From Rhizodiscina lignyota (lineage: Eukaryota; Ascomycota; Dothideomycetes; Aulographales; Rhizodiscinaceae), in assembly GCA_010015805.1 (NCBI GenBank), contig ML978135.1:496001-560000 (forward strand): a DNA stretch of 64,000 nucleotides. Direction: 5' to 3'. Made by a program: the position numbers and the translations under genes. Under the pieces are notes generated by a model that had not been told where the DNA came from, made no database searches, and saw only the letters and a list, made by a program, of their open reading frames with translations. Each line of letters starts with the position of its first letter. Within the stretch, counting starts at the first letter, position 1. This document shows, one piece after another, positions 25,738-38,394 of this stretch.

Positions 25738-28223
25738 TTACCAATCCAGAGGCTCTTTACTGACCTCGCCCCTGTTCGTTTTCGGTACCGCTACCGCTTC
25801 GACGACCATACTGCTGCCGTCCTTCCTCCATCGGCCCTTCAAGTAGCCGCTGCCGTCCAGCCAAGGCGTATCCCTGGTCCGCTTCTCCTCAAACTTCTTG
25901 ATCTTATCGTCCAACTTCAATGTGAGGCCGATATCATCCAAGCCGTTAACTAAGCAGTATTTTCTAAACTCCTCGACATCAAACTTCGCGAGCTCCTTGC
26001 CATCTGCGTCCTTGATGACCTGGGCCGGAAGGTCGACTTCAATCTCCTTTCCGGCGCGCGCCTCAATAGCAATGCGCTCAAGGGCCTCCTGGTCAGGAAT
26101 TCTAATGGGCAGCATGCCATTCTTGAAGCAGTTGTTGAAGAAGATATCGCCGTAGCTAGGTGCGATGACGCTCTTGATGCCGAAATCGAGGAGTGCCCAT
26201 GGTGCGTGCTCTCTGCTGGAACCACAGCCAAAGTTAACTCCGGTCGACACAAGGATCTTTGAGTGACGATATGGCTCTTTGTTAAGGATGAAGTCAGGGA
26301 TCTCCTTGCCAGTCTTAGGATCGTGTCGCCAGGGGAAGAAGAGTGCAGAGCCAAGGCCGGAGCGCTTGATAGTCTTGAGGAATTGCTTGGGAATGATGGC
26401 GTCGGTGTCAATATTTGCGATTTCAAATGGAGCCGCGATGCCCTTGAGCTGTGTGAACGCAGGCATGCCGCCGACGCTCGGAGCGCCGCTCTGTACAGTG
26501 TTGCCTTGCGAATCCTCCGGGTCGTCGAGAAGCTTGTCGAGGTCTTCATCGCTTATGATATCAGCCATGTGAGCCTCCTCAGTCTCGACCGGCACAGGAG
26601 CGCTGGCTTTGCCATGTGACCACCCGGCGTAGTTGCGAACGTCAGCAAGCTTTCCTGAAAGCGCGGAAGCTGCTGCTGATGCGGGAGACATAAGATGGGT
26701 ACGGCCACCAGCGCCTTGGCGACCTTCGAAGTTGCGGTTCGAAGTGCTGGCGCAACGCTCTTGAGGCGCGAGAATGTCCGGATTCATGCCAAGGCACATG
26801 CTGCACCCAGCCTCCCGCCATTCGAAGCCTGCATCGAGGAAGATCTTGTCAAGGCCCTCATCTTCAGCCTGCTTCTTGACAAGACCTGAGCCCGGAACGA
26901 TCAAAGCACGTTTCAAGTTGCTCGCAACCTTCTTGCCTTCAACGATTCGAGCTGCAATTCGGAGGTCTTCAATGCGAGAGTTCGTGCAAGATCCGATAAA
27001 GACTTTGTCGAGAACGACTTCCTGCATTGGTGTACCCGGCTCAAGGCCCATGTACTTTAAAGATTTGATGCATGCCTGCTTTTTTGCTTCGTCAGTGAAG
27101 TCATCGGGGCCAGGAACCTTGCCGGTAATAGGCACCACGTCCTGAGGTGAGGTTCCCCATGAAACTGTCGGTGCGATGTCTTTGGCGTCCACGAAGATGT
27201 CCTTATCATACGTCGCTTCTGGATCCGACCGCAGAGACAACCAGTACGCGACAGCTTTGTTCCATTCGTCGCCCTTTGGTGATAGCGGACGACCCTTGAG
27301 ATATTCAAAGGTGATCTCATCGGGAGCCACCATACCGGCACGGGCACCGGCCTCAATGCTCATGTTGCACATTGACATGCGAGCCTCCATGCTGAGACCT
27401 CGAATGGCGCTGCCGCAGTACTCGATGACATGACCGGTACCACCAGCCGTACCGATGATACCAATACAGTGTAAGATTATGTCCTTGCTGCTGACGCCTG
27501 GTGCAAGCTCGCCTTCCACCTGAATCCTCATGTTCTTGCTTCTCTTTGTGATCAAACATTGTGTTGCGAATACGTGCTCGACCTCGCTGGTACCAATCCC
27601 AAAGGCAAGAGCGCCGAATGCGCCATGCGTCGAGGTGTGGCTGTCGCCGCACACTACGGTGGTGGCGGGGAGGGTGAAGCCCTGCTCAGGACCGATGACA
27701 TGGACAATGCCCTGGCGCTTGTCGTCCATGCCAAAGTATGTGATTCCAAAGTCCTTGACATTTTCTTCGAGGGTCACGGATTGTAGTCGGGAGTCTTCCT
27801 CCTCGATGAATGAGGCGACGGACTTGAAGTTCTTGCGGGGAGTGGTCGGGATATTCTGTGCTGGGCTGTTAACGTCTTTGAAGCAGAAGGTATGCGAGGA
27901 CGTACATGATCAAGGGTCGCTAGAGTGCAATCAGGTCGCCGCACTCTTCGACCGGCGTTCTTGAGTCCCTCGAAAGCTTGCTGGAAATATTGTCAGTGAC
28001 ATCATTATTATGAGAATATTTGTGGGAGTACGCACAGGCGTGGTGACTTCGTGGATTAAATGCCTGTCTGCATGTCGGACCAGTTAATAGGTGCTCTCTT
28101 CGATGTCCCTGCATGATGCATACCGATATACAGCACCACGGTCCCATCTTCCTTCTGGTCAACGATATGCGCGTCGAAGACTTTGTCGTACAAGGTCTGA
28201 GGTGGCTTGACAGCAGAAGGCAT
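25738..28223 (-). CDS. LEU1: 3-isopropylmalate dehydratase (fused large and small subunit)
   Basis: Exons 28223-28124, 28067-28036, 27980-27906 and 27855-25738 give 774 residues (introns of 56, 55 and 50 nt). The second exon is only 32 nt and encodes most of [11 protein letters not shown]. The large-subunit domain has the [4Fe-4S] ligands in GSCTNSR and CSMCLGMN; a linker leads to the swivelling small-subunit domain with [18 protein letters not shown]. It converts 2-isopropylmalate to 3-isopropylmalate in leucine biosynthesis, in the cytosol in fungi. The fused form and length are those of fungal Leu1. A standard reading would start too late, since the first 69 residues come from three small exons. 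Confidence 0.95.
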
Positions 28224-29272
28224 TGTGGCGGTTTTTGCTAAGGAGCAATCTGACAGCCAGCTAGCACAATACGAATTGGGAATTCGGGAGATATGATGGG
28301 ATTGCGAGGAGGTGATTTACCGCCCTCTATATGCTTGCCATTGTGATAGCTCCTCCGAAATCGCTGTCTGCCGATGTCGGACGGGGATTTCAGAGGCAAA
28401 AAGCTGGGGAACCGGCCTGCCGACAGCCAATAGGAATTAAGCTAATATAAGCAATCACATGACAACATGAACGCCTTCTTTTCGTGCACTTCCCGCGGAG
28501 GAGGATCAGATACCAATTGGACATTTTACCGATTCTCTATATTATAGTCATCACGAATGGGGCTGGATGAGTGTTAGTCGCATCAAGCTTCCTCGCATGA
28601 ATTCCTGGATAGGCATGATTCGGCCGTGATGGACAGTAGGCGCAGCTTTTCGCCTGCTTGTGATCAGAACACTCGAAGCTTACTACTGTGCCCTTCAAGG
28701 TGCTCTCGGTTGCTGCCGGTTATGGTATTGCTTATTGACAGTTATATTCACCGTCGGCATGCCCGGGATGGACGTGTACATTATGGTCAGCGGGTGAAGT
28801 TTGATGGCACTTCAACATCGTATCCGATTGGCAGAAGACGCCCTACCACGTATACATCAATATTCACACCATCGCAGTGCAAGAACAAACAGCGCTTTCG
28901 CCTTGTTGCGACTAATGATGTGGTGGCAGAGGACCGCGGCTTCAATCCAACAGAGTTTAAAGATTAGAGTTCGTCAAAGAATGTGAATACGAAGTATAGG
29001 AGAACTTCACACGTTCTATTTGGTATCCTGAATACACTTGGTATCAGCTCCGGGGGAATGTGCTGATACAAATGAGCTTCTACCCTCGACGGAGTTGGAG
29101 CTAAGCACCGTATCAACTCCGCACTATCCAGTCTTAATGTTGTCCATGTCATGGTCTCAGTAGCGGATGATAACCTCGTGCTTTTGAGACCCTGCTCATC
29201 AATCACGAGGATCCAGGTCGTCTTCTCGACGGCCTTTATGATGCCAATATCCGAAGAATCTCGCCAAGAGAC
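28224..29272. other. Intergenic, no gene supported
   Basis: About 1 kb between LEU1 and LAP1 (both minus). The part next to 28223 is the LEU1 promoter. The small frames at 28626-28967 (+) and 29206-28964 (-) carry no domain. Confidence 0.5.
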
Positions 29273-30560
29273 TTAGAACTTCGCCATTGCTAGCTCATAA
29301 GCCAAGCCAAGCGTCAATTTAGCGTGCTGGAGCATGTGGTCGAAGCTCAGATACTCGATCTTGTCCTCGCTCGTGTGGATTTTCGTGTCGCTGTACTTGA
29401 AGTCGCTCTCGATGACAAAGGCAGACGGGTAGCCTGCCTTCGAAGCGCTGGCGTGGTCACTGCACGCGTATCCGCACTATTTTTCACGTTATCAGCTACC
29501 ACAACTGCGTATTCATGCCCTAACAAGCGACTCACCTTGGTCTCGATATACGGAATATCGCAATATTCCGTAATGACCTCTTTGATGAACGTTGTCAATC
29601 CCGGATCGACATAGTCCGTAATGACGCCCACGCTCTCCGGTTCGCCCGCGTCAAGCGTCTTCTGCACATAACCAGTCATGTCTTGCTGAAGCATCGCCTT
29701 GACCTTCTTTCCCGCCTTTTCATAGCTTTGGAAGATCGCCTGCGATCCTAACAGTCCACCCTCTTCAGCAGAGTACCAGTGGAACTCGACCGTGTTCGTC
29801 GCGTTTCCTGCCACGATATCCTCGCTCGTCAAAAGAACTCTCAGCGCTTCCAATATGGTCACAGTTCCGCTACCGTCATCGTCCGCACCCGGTGCAGAGA
29901 GCAGGGACGGCAGGAACAGATTGATGCTATCCTGATGCGCGCCAATCACTACCGTATGGTCGCTCTTGCCCGGGATCGTCGCAATAACGCTCGCTTGTCC
30001 CCAACTGTGCGGGAATGCACTCACAGAAGCGCCGTGCTCCAACGCACCAGCATCTGCGAGAGTTGCGTTGACTTGCGCGAGGAGCCAGGCAGATGACTGT
30101 GCGCCGTACTCGGACCTGTAGTAGCGTGTATGGAAGGCTGTGAAGGTCTCGAGATGCTGATGCATCTGCTTCTTCGAGAGCGACTCGAGCAGAGGGGTAA
30201 CAGTTTTATTGTAGGCGGGTTTGGAGGGATATGTTACAGATTCGATGGCGTTCGTCGCGGAGAGGATGGAGCCCAAGTCTTCAGTCTCAGTTATATCCAT
30301 GAAATTTAGACCTTGCTGTAAAGACACCATTAACTATTTGGATCTTGTCGATGGATAAGAGGCTGGAGTACTCTTCTAAGCTCCCACTTCTGGTCCTCCG
30401 TTACCCATTGCGTCTTGCCAGGCTCGAGCTCGATGAGGAACTGCTCCGCCGGCTGACGCCATGGACGCTGGTCGAGGATTTCTTGGAATGAATGTGGTAC
30501 GGATAGTGCTGAAGCTGTAGCTACAGCTGTAGCCACTGTGACTGCCGTGGAGAGCTTCAT
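29273..30560 (-). CDS. LAP1: Secreted M28 leucine aminopeptidase
   Basis: Exons 30560-30372, 30315-29536 and 29476-29273 (introns 56 and 59 nt) give 390 residues, the usual size of fungal Lap1. Signal peptide [18 protein letters not shown] is followed by a propeptide and the M28E catalytic domain. Zinc ligands and catalytic residues are visible in [23 protein letters not shown] (catalytic Glu plus metal Glu), DMTGYV and CSDHAS. The correct third exon ([10 protein letters not shown].. to LAMAKF) is needed for the last metal-binding His. The start was taken at MKLSTAV because an upstream in-frame Met would bury the signal peptide. It is an extracellular enzyme releasing N-terminal hydrophobic residues. 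Confidence 0.95.
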
Positions 30561-31272
30561 GTTGATGTGGTATGATGATGTTTGAGAGCTGTCGCGAGAC
30601 GTCCGCTGGAGCTCCATGCAGGAGCTCGATAGGCGGCACAGCCATTGCGTCTTCCATCTTGGCGCTTCCTAATACGTCAGATTCTAGTCCCTATGCATGG
30701 AATTGTGTAAATTCTCTTGGGCCTGCGCAGAAAGACTGCTCAGATGGCTGTAGGAAGCATTCTCTCAGTTCTCAAGTTATGAAGTATAAGAATATATATT
30801 TGCAATTCAATCAATCCTAAAAAGGGAATGCCCATTAATGTCCTCTCTTTGATGATTACTCAGCTGCCACAAAAATATCCAGATACACGACACAATGGAG
30901 ATTTTGTTGCGTTCTTCTCTTGTGTATGGAGTAACTGGAATTTTTTATTCTCTCTATCAAATTTAAGATGTATGAAGTTGAGTCAAGGTTTTGTCGCATT
31001 TTCCTTTCGTCATAGAATAAAAAAAAGGGCAACTGGGCACAGAAAATGCGCCATTGAGGTCATACGTGCTACGAGAACACTGACGCCGAGCGAGCACCAA
31101 GACAAGGATGCGCTCCTTAAGGCTATCGATTTTTGCCAGTGCAGACGGTGTCTTGCATGAAGTTGGTCTGTCGTGGCCAAACGCAGGGCGATGGCATATC
31201 TGGCTGCTTGTTACTGCAGGGAGGCCTCCGTAACATTCCAGCCTCGTTGCCTTTCAGCTCCGCTGTCACTTC
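30561..31272. other. Intergenic, AT-rich
   Basis: About 700 bp with AT-rich stretches around 30780-31025. No coding signal, and no shared promoter logic since LAP1 points left and the next gene ends here. Confidence 0.5.
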
Positions 31273-31778
31273 TTAACGCGTGGCTGGTAATGGAACACAT
31301 ATCTCTGTCCAATCGAGACGCTGTGGCGACTTGAATTCGCCTACGGCCTGCAGAGTTACCCCCCAGAACTCAAGGGAATCTGAGCTATTGAAGGCGTGGG
31401 CTGTGCATATCGTTCGCGACCTGCCGCCCAGCATCAGGAGAATTGCCTTGAACTCATGTGGGGAAGCTTTCGATGATGAAGCTCTCTGTATGACCGCTAC
31501 TACCATGCGGCCGTCTTCGTCACCGATGTGGAAAGCCTTGCTACGAATACAGTTTACTTCATTCCTTCCACGCGGACTGATTCTCACTCAAGAATTCGTA
31601 GCTCCATACATTCGGCGACCTTGCGCGTGACATCACTGGGACAGACAAATCTGTTTCGACCATGTCCATGCAGAAGCTCGCCGACGTGTGGGGCGAGCTT
31701 CTTGAAAGGCGGGACAGTGACAACCTCGTTCGAGAAATATTCGGTCACTTCGACATCTACTCCAGACATGCTCAACAT
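31273..31778 (-). CDS. Small protein of unknown function
   Basis: Two exons, 31778-31588 and 31540-31273, joined across a 47 nt intron with GTGAGA donor and TTCGTAG acceptor, give 152 residues. Frame is kept and the joined product reads smoothly (MELRILDKAFHIGDEDGRMV). The sequence has no Cys-rich or membrane features and I do not recognise the family. Plus-strand frames cover the same bases, but the canonical intron favours the minus strand. The frame stays open upstream of the chosen ATG for about 19 codons, so the start could be further up. Its 5' end lies under 100 bp from the likely start of the next plus-strand gene. Confidence 0.5.
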
Positions 31779-31861
31779 GACTCTCAAACGTTCTGCCGCT
31801 GGCCGAGGCTCCTTCTGGTGCGACTACGAATATTCTTTGACATCCAACGTACCTATTCACA

Positions 31862-34695
31862 ATGTCGCCCAAGCCAGCCTCCGGACGCAAGAATTCCATC
31901 CCCCTTGATTTCCTCAAGGTTGCACTATATTCTCGTCTTTCGACTTATGCAGTTTGGAACGGATATTTCCAAGGAACCGAACTTCTCTGGACCGGAGTAT
32001 AGCCTCCAGCGTCTACTCATAATCCAGACATTGCTGTCCAGCATCCGCGCTCTCATCCTGCGGCAAGACTTCCGTGATACCAAAGACCTTTTGCAGCAAC
32101 TAAGAAGTCTTGTCAATGCATGGTCTGGCAATACCGGTCGACGCCTTTCTGATGTGGAAAGCTTTGTGCTGGAATGGTTGCTCCCAGATACACTGTCAAC
32201 TGTTCAGGACCAGGCAAAGAGTAGGACTATCAGATCTCTAGCATGTGGAAGATTCGACTTGCCGGACTACGCTTCTGGCCTCTATCCGATCGAAATTCAT
32301 TCTTCAGTGGACCGCGGGCAATCGTATCAGTCTGCTTTGAGGGATACCATTCGACAGTTGGATTCAACCGAGTGGCTCGAGGCGTATTGGTCGCTGAGTG
32401 ATGTAGTATGGGCTGTTAAGGCTGCTAAGATGAAGTGTTACGCCCCCAGGAGCACGGCCGACGAAAATGATAAGGTCCATACCCACGACGTTATGGATGA
32501 AGTTCTATCTGTCGTATTTGCAAAAGATAATCCGCCAACGCATGCCAATCCTAACCCGCCAGTCAGGTCTCTGTCTGATGCGCTTCTGGATTGCTATTGC
32601 ACGACTGCCAGACCCGCCCTGGAGGCGCACTATGCGGATTTCAAACAAATCAATTCCGGTTCCCATTGGCTAAAGAGCACCATAGACAGGGAGCTGGATG
32701 AGTTCTTGGATTTTCTCACTCGGCGAAAGCTGCACCTTCGCGACTCTAATGGGGATTTTGAGACTGTTTTCGACAATATGGGAATGTATACAAGAGACTG
32801 GTACCGCACAGCAACAGGTGATGCAGCCGCCATGAGCCTTGAAGAGGAAAGCCGTCCTGGCACAAGCGAAGAATGTACGCGAATATACTTTGTCAATTGT
32901 AGAAGGACACATCCAGTCACGAGTGTCTGCCTACAAGAATTACTGAAAGGCAACGATAAATTACGGTTTCAGGCGTATTCTCTCTCTATTCCGGGATTGA
33001 TAATGGAAAAGAAACACTCCGACCCTGCCGAACAATTCGAGATCAATGGGGATGTCGAAGATGTTCTATGTCCCTACTGCCCTGAAGGGGTTCGAATCAC
33101 CAGCGCCAGATTAGCATCACCGCTTTCTTTCGTCAGCACTACCCTTCAGTCGTTAGTGTCACAAGCTGCTATAGACTCCGAGACACTAAGGCCGCACTAC
33201 GCAGAAGACGTCCACTCCGCTCCAGAAATCCTACCGTCGCGAGCATCCTCGGTAATAACGCGATAAAGCCAGGATCCATCTCGCTCTGGGAGTAATACAT
33301 CCAGTTCTTCTTCAGGGCCGCGACTGAACGGTCGGGGCGGTAAACCATATCAAGTTCCGCAAAGTCCGACAAGTCCAATCAGGAATGGCAGAGGCAGAGG
33401 CCTGGACGATAGCATCTCTTCGTCCAGCAAGGGCGGAAACTTCTTCCACAGAATCACAAAACGACCCAGCGCATCTTCCTCGCAGTCCATCTCACCACTC
33501 CCGAACACCCTTGCGTATTGTTTCTCCAGTTCCGCCGACAGAATCTTCCTGTGGCACACAAAGGACAGCGTTGACCTCGTCAGAATCGATGCGCCTTTCC
33601 AAAGTGCAAAGAGCTTCTCGCTTTTGAGAGGCGACGGCTCCCGAGACGCTGGAGCAGATGTTTTGGATGTTGCAGCAGGAGATCGAAACGTTGCCGTACT
33701 ATCGCGGTATTCCGGAAAGGTACAAACTAAAGTTTGCCACTGCAATTTAACGACGCATCTGCTGACATGACATAGAGTGAGATCCTATTCCTTTTCGACG
33801 AGCATGGAGGCCGTCACGAAGCTCAGCCCAATGCCATTCTTGGGACCGGTGAATCTAAATGCTACTCGATGTCCATGTCACCTAAATCAACCCTGATTGC
33901 CATCGGTTGGGGCTCTGTGGTACAGGTATACAAGTTCAGCGCCGGCGCTCTTGTACTTCAAGACGTAGTAAGGATCCATGAAAGTTACTCAGGAGGCAGT
34001 TTGAAATACCAGACCTTGAACTTCTCACTTGACTCAAGAAAGCTTATCGTCGCAACTCAAGAAGACGTCGGAAACCCGGAATTGAAGGACAATTGCCACG
34101 TTCGAATATGGGAATGTGATTCAGCTCAACTCAGGATAAAGTTCCGTCCCAAGGCATTCCGCATGTCATCGGTGCGTTGGCTCCACCTTTTCTCATGCTA
34201 ATTTCTAATTACCTCGCGTAGCGCCAAGCAGATGAAACCGGTATCACGTCAGTGTTTCTCAACAATGAAGGAGATGAAGCATTCCTCGCTGCAAACTTAT
34301 CCAAGGCATACTCTTCTATACTGAAGATGAGCAGTGAAGGGGAGATGAACCGGTCAGGACTCAAGAAGCTCATATCCCACAACATGGACGTTGCAGCGCA
34401 AGCCCCATCTGGCACTCGCTTTGTATTCAAAAACGGGAAACACAACAAAATATACATGATAAATCTGGCTGAACGCGGAGCAGAAGTTGTGAAGGACTTT
34501 GAATCTGAGCGGAGGAGTTGCCGGGACAATTTGATGGCACTAGCTATGCCCAAGGTGCCGCAAGAGAACATCATCCACGTCTTGTGGCAAGATCACGGGA
34601 AACTGATATTCAAGTCGATCAAATTGACTGATAGCAATGCCGAGATCGATGGAAAGGATCTGAGAACTGTATATGATGCGGCTACCCCGGTATGA
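31862..34695 (+). pseudogene. WD40-like C-terminal protein with in-frame stop in linker
   Basis: The block 32010-33263 encodes a helical region (LLIIQTLLSSIRALILRQDF) ending with CPYCPEG. The same frame meets TAA at 33264-33266 and then stays open through a Ser/Pro-rich linker into a beta-propeller-like region (FSSSADRIFLWH, NVAVLSRYSGK, CHVRIWECD) with introns 33720-33775 and 34172-34221. No Met occurs between the stop and the propeller, so both halves look like one gene. The 5' end is also ambiguous. ATG 31862 (MSPKPASGRKNSIPLDFLK) needs a 58 nt intron (31952-32009, weak GTTTGG donor); alternatively translation starts at ATG 31947. Either it is a broken gene, an unusual splice removes the stop, or there is a sequence error. 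Function unknown. Confidence 0.5.
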
Positions 34696-35031
34696 TATCC
34701 ACATGACATAGAGTAATGTAGCTTGTCACCGCGCATGTCGAAATAGTTGAGTCCGCTTAACTGAACGGCTATATTATGAACCAGTTTTATTCTTCAGCAC
34801 GAGCGAGAGCATCTCTGAAAGCTCCATGAAATATACAGTAGAGTATACTTATCCAAGACACATAGCTGCAGTGTGTATAATTTATATTTACTACTGGCGA
34901 TATACATCTTCACGTTGAAACATTGCGCAGCCATGACTCAACTATTTTGTCACCCACTTGTTTGTCTCAACACGACTGCTGTAAATTTTCTGTCTGTGTA
35001 ATGTAATTATTGTAGCACAAAGATGGATAGA
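34696..35031. other. Convergent intergenic region
   Basis: AT-rich 336 bp between convergent 3' ends; nothing else seen. Confidence 0.5.
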
Positions 35032-37247
35032 TCACCAAAGTACATTTGCTAACCACTCCATAAACGCCTTGATATTCTGCGATGTGAACCGATCCTTGTC
35101 TGGTAGATTCAGTTGGCCTCTTCGATGTCTCGCCCCGCAGAATCCGCATGGCTCCCTCTCCGTTCCACTGTCAATGTAAACGGGGGTCAGGCCTCTCAAA
35201 TAACTCGCATTCCGTCTCCAATTTCGATAATCGAGGCCGTTGAGTTTAATAAAGTAGAGAATTGTGAGAATCACGAAGATCAGCACCTGAGCAGAACCTG
35301 TCAGTTGGGGGCTACGTCAAATGTGAGCGAACTCAAGCTCTTACACTGATGTACGATGCAATAAAATCTTTGCCACTGAATGGTTGCGCAAAAGAGCGCC
35401 ACCCGTTGAAGATGAGGAAAAGCACTGTCGCGGTTAGAGCGTACGCCGCTCGGAGCCACTGTATGTGCGACTTGTAGGCCCAATTTGGACTTCTACGATC
35501 GTAAAGACGAGTCATCGCAGAGTCCTTGCCGACTGCCCGATCCTCTCCGCGAGCTGCAGCGTTTACGCAACGATAGAATTGCAAGTACGCTGCGTTTATC
35601 GCGATATAGACAATGAGCATGCTCACGACGCTGTTGGTAGCGAGCCGGCCGAGGACCTTTTTGGAGGGATGTCAGCGGGGATTTATAGGCAATGCAGAGA
35701 AATTGCGAGAAAGAGCGACTCACCTGAGATGGGCCATTTTCCGTCGACAAAAAAGCTAGCAGTCCAAACAACCAACTTACGAAGAGAGCGACGTACGGAA
35801 CGCCATACTTGGTCCTCTCAAGACGTGATCGTAAACTCTCGATCGGTCCCCATTCAGGCCATGCCTCACGTAGGCAAGCAAGAGCATGTAAGCTTCTGGA
35901 AGCAATGTACAGCGAGTTGATGGCAGAAGTCGTAGCCGAGAAGACGAAAAACCCAGTGAAGAATTGTGGCTAAGTCCTCACGTGCTCTCGGACTGCGGCT
36001 AGAACGAAAGCACTAGTGGTACTTCCACTGACGCTGTTGATTGTGAGTTGTTGGAGCTGAGAATCAGTGTATGGTACATTCAGGCCGACCACGAAGACCG
36101 ATAAAGAGTAGAAGAGTATGATCCGGAGAGAGATCTTTCGCGAGGCAAGCTTGATTGTCTCTTCTCTCCTCAGGTCGTGGTTCTCCGCTGCGGTGATAGC
36201 GACTACCTCGAAACCAATCATGGAGAAGATGATGTAAGTCATACCAGACCACATGGCTGTAAATGTGCCGAGGGAGCCCTCATACACTATGGGAGGATCC
36301 GCTCGGACGGTCATGTTATGTGAGGCGAAGCTGTAGGGGGACTTGTAAGTCCAGAAACGAGAATCGTGAAACCTGCCAGCGATTATCAGTGCTTGTCATT
36401 TCTGATAATCATTCGCGACTTCCAATTACCTTTTCCGAGCATTTACAATGACGTTGAAGAAGATCAGACCACTAAGAAATGTGATTTTGATACAGCCGAA
36501 AACATATTCCAGCCTACCGAACCATCGAACTGGTAAGAGGTTGACGAGACCGACGATGAGCAGGAATATGAAAACCCAGACCGCTGGGCTGGTATTCTGT
36601 CCTACGGGCCATCGCAGAGTTTCGTCGGGATAGCCTTGCTCTTTGAGATATTCAGTCGGGAATTCGAAATTTATAATCTGTGTGATGGCGAGCAGTTCTG
36701 CGGCATTGATGACGACCCAAGAAAACCTGCACAAGAATTAGCGAGATATCGGCGCCATTGTAATGTAGAGCCCAGGTGTACGAACCAGAAGAGCCAAGCA
36801 ACTGCGAACCCGATAGAGTTATCTAGAAAGCGACGAGGGAACTCGAACACTGCGCCTTTGACGGGAAACACTGCTGTCATCTCTCCAAGTGAGGCCATCG
36901 TAGACCACATTACAGTGCCAGTAACAATGTATGCTATCACGGCAAGCCCTGGGCCACAAAGGAAAATGACCCTCCCGCTCTGGAGGAACAAGCCTCTAAA
37001 CGATGATTAGGCACGGTCGGGAGTCAGTGTGGTATCTACCTACACCCCCAGGACAGCGGAGAAGGTCATCATGTTTACATGACCCTCACTCAGCTTCGGC
37101 CTGGGACAATCGCTTAGCATAAGATCGACTAAACAAGGCAGAGCATCTTTACCTCAATTCTGTAGCATGATCGGGTGAGCCACTGGACTGAACAGACAGA
37201 ACCGACGGTGGCGGCTCTGGAGAATGATCACGCTCCGGGGCGTCCAT
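35032..37247 (-). pseudogene. APC-family amino acid permease with in-frame TAG
   Basis: Seven exons (37247-37153, 37100-37044, 36995-36786, 36726-36430, 36372-35724, 35656-35345, 35286-35032), all introns 48-67 nt. The frame holds over 624 codons except for TAG at 35972-35970 (codon 354). Twelve-helix fungal amino acid permease features are intact on both sides: GLFLQSGRVI, GEMTAVFPVKG, FEVVAITAAEN before the stop, and FFTGFFVFSATTSAINSLYIASR after it. The flanking codons read REHVRT-stop-PQFFTGF, where a Leu (TTG) would fit by one base change. So it is a recent nonsense mutation, readthrough, odd splicing or a sequencing error. If intact it would import amino acids at the plasma membrane. 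Confidence 0.8.
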
Positions 37248-38394
37248 TATTGTAGAATGTATGCTGGAGAGCTCAACAATGAGTGTAAGGCAGTAAAGGC
37301 TCAAGAGCTCTTGGAGAATGTTATCGATGATCAGATTTTGAGTTTTCAGATGACACAAGATGACACAAGGTATGAATACTTGTGATCGCAAGACTCTCCA
37401 AATACGAAGATGTCTCACTCGCGCTACCCCACAGGCAAGGCAACTGTTGAGAAAGGCAGCTGAAACGAAAGGAAACTAAAGGAAAGGCAAATGGGCGTTC
37501 GAGGCTGCATACAGACTTCCCTTGAGGAGCTTTGAGGCTTCATGAGGCGGCGGCTATGTGCGTGCAGTAGAGCGTCTAGGCGAGGCGAAGGCTTCAAGCC
37601 ATCGGCCTCCGTGGAGCACAGTCCGGATTTTCTTGAAAATAGGGCAAAAACAGGAGTGTTACAGCAAGTTCACACTCCGCGTGTCGAACGAGTCGTTCTC
37701 TGAAGCTCTTCTCATGCCTCAATTTTCCTCACCATTGCTTTGAAGGAGATGTGGAGAGTGACAGATGCGCTCGCGGACAGTAGCAATGGAGGACGGCCTT
37801 ACCACATCAATTAACAGTCATATTGACTTGATATACAGAGTACATAGGACTCGAGATAATATTGCGACAAGCGAGTGTTAGGTTGCAAAATTGCTAAGAC
37901 ATTCGGCGCAAGCAGAGTCCCGTGCTTCCAAAAGGGTGTTCCTTAACAACTGCAAGGGTTACCTGATTGGCCGCTGGATATCTCAACTTCGTCCACGCAA
38001 CCGCAAGGCAAAGGTATCAAGACTCATGCAGTCCACGACAGTCTCAGCCTTGCCATGGAGGAAAAGTTGGCCGTCCAACAGAAATCGATGTTGTTATCCA
38101 GGCGAGAATCAGCCTCGCCCGAGTCTCTGGAACGGCTGCTCTCATCCTCATCGATGCCACCCCTCCGAGATAAATATCCATTACGCGAGGAAAGCCGTCA
38201 TACTGTGCGTATATGCATGAGTTTGCTGCTGCCTGTGTGCATCTCTCGCTGAGATCAAACCCTGGACAAGTCATCTGGTGGTTAACCACACCGGACGAAG
38301 GCTATCCGGATCGGGGATCGAGAATATCCGCGTTGGGCATTGAAGTCCTGACATGGTGACTGCCTTACACGTTGATCACTCTTCCAAATGGTAA
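37248..38394. other. Intergenic, possible upstream exon not resolved
   Basis: About 1.1 kb between the permease (-) and the GTPase-patatin gene (+). Small frames near 37890-38290 on both strands have no recognised domain. The CACTAAC string near 38432, followed by GGTAGG, resembles an intron branch and acceptor, so the downstream gene may have a further 5' exon. Confidence 0.4.

Noticed and set aside
31528-31908. Plus-strand frame of about 126 residues opposite the small minus-strand gene
   Set aside because: It ends without a splice partner, whereas the minus strand gives a canonical 47 nt intron and a continuous product.
33169-33745. Minus-strand frames opposite the WD40-like linker
   Set aside because: They mirror Ser-rich plus-strand sequence and have no continuation or motif.
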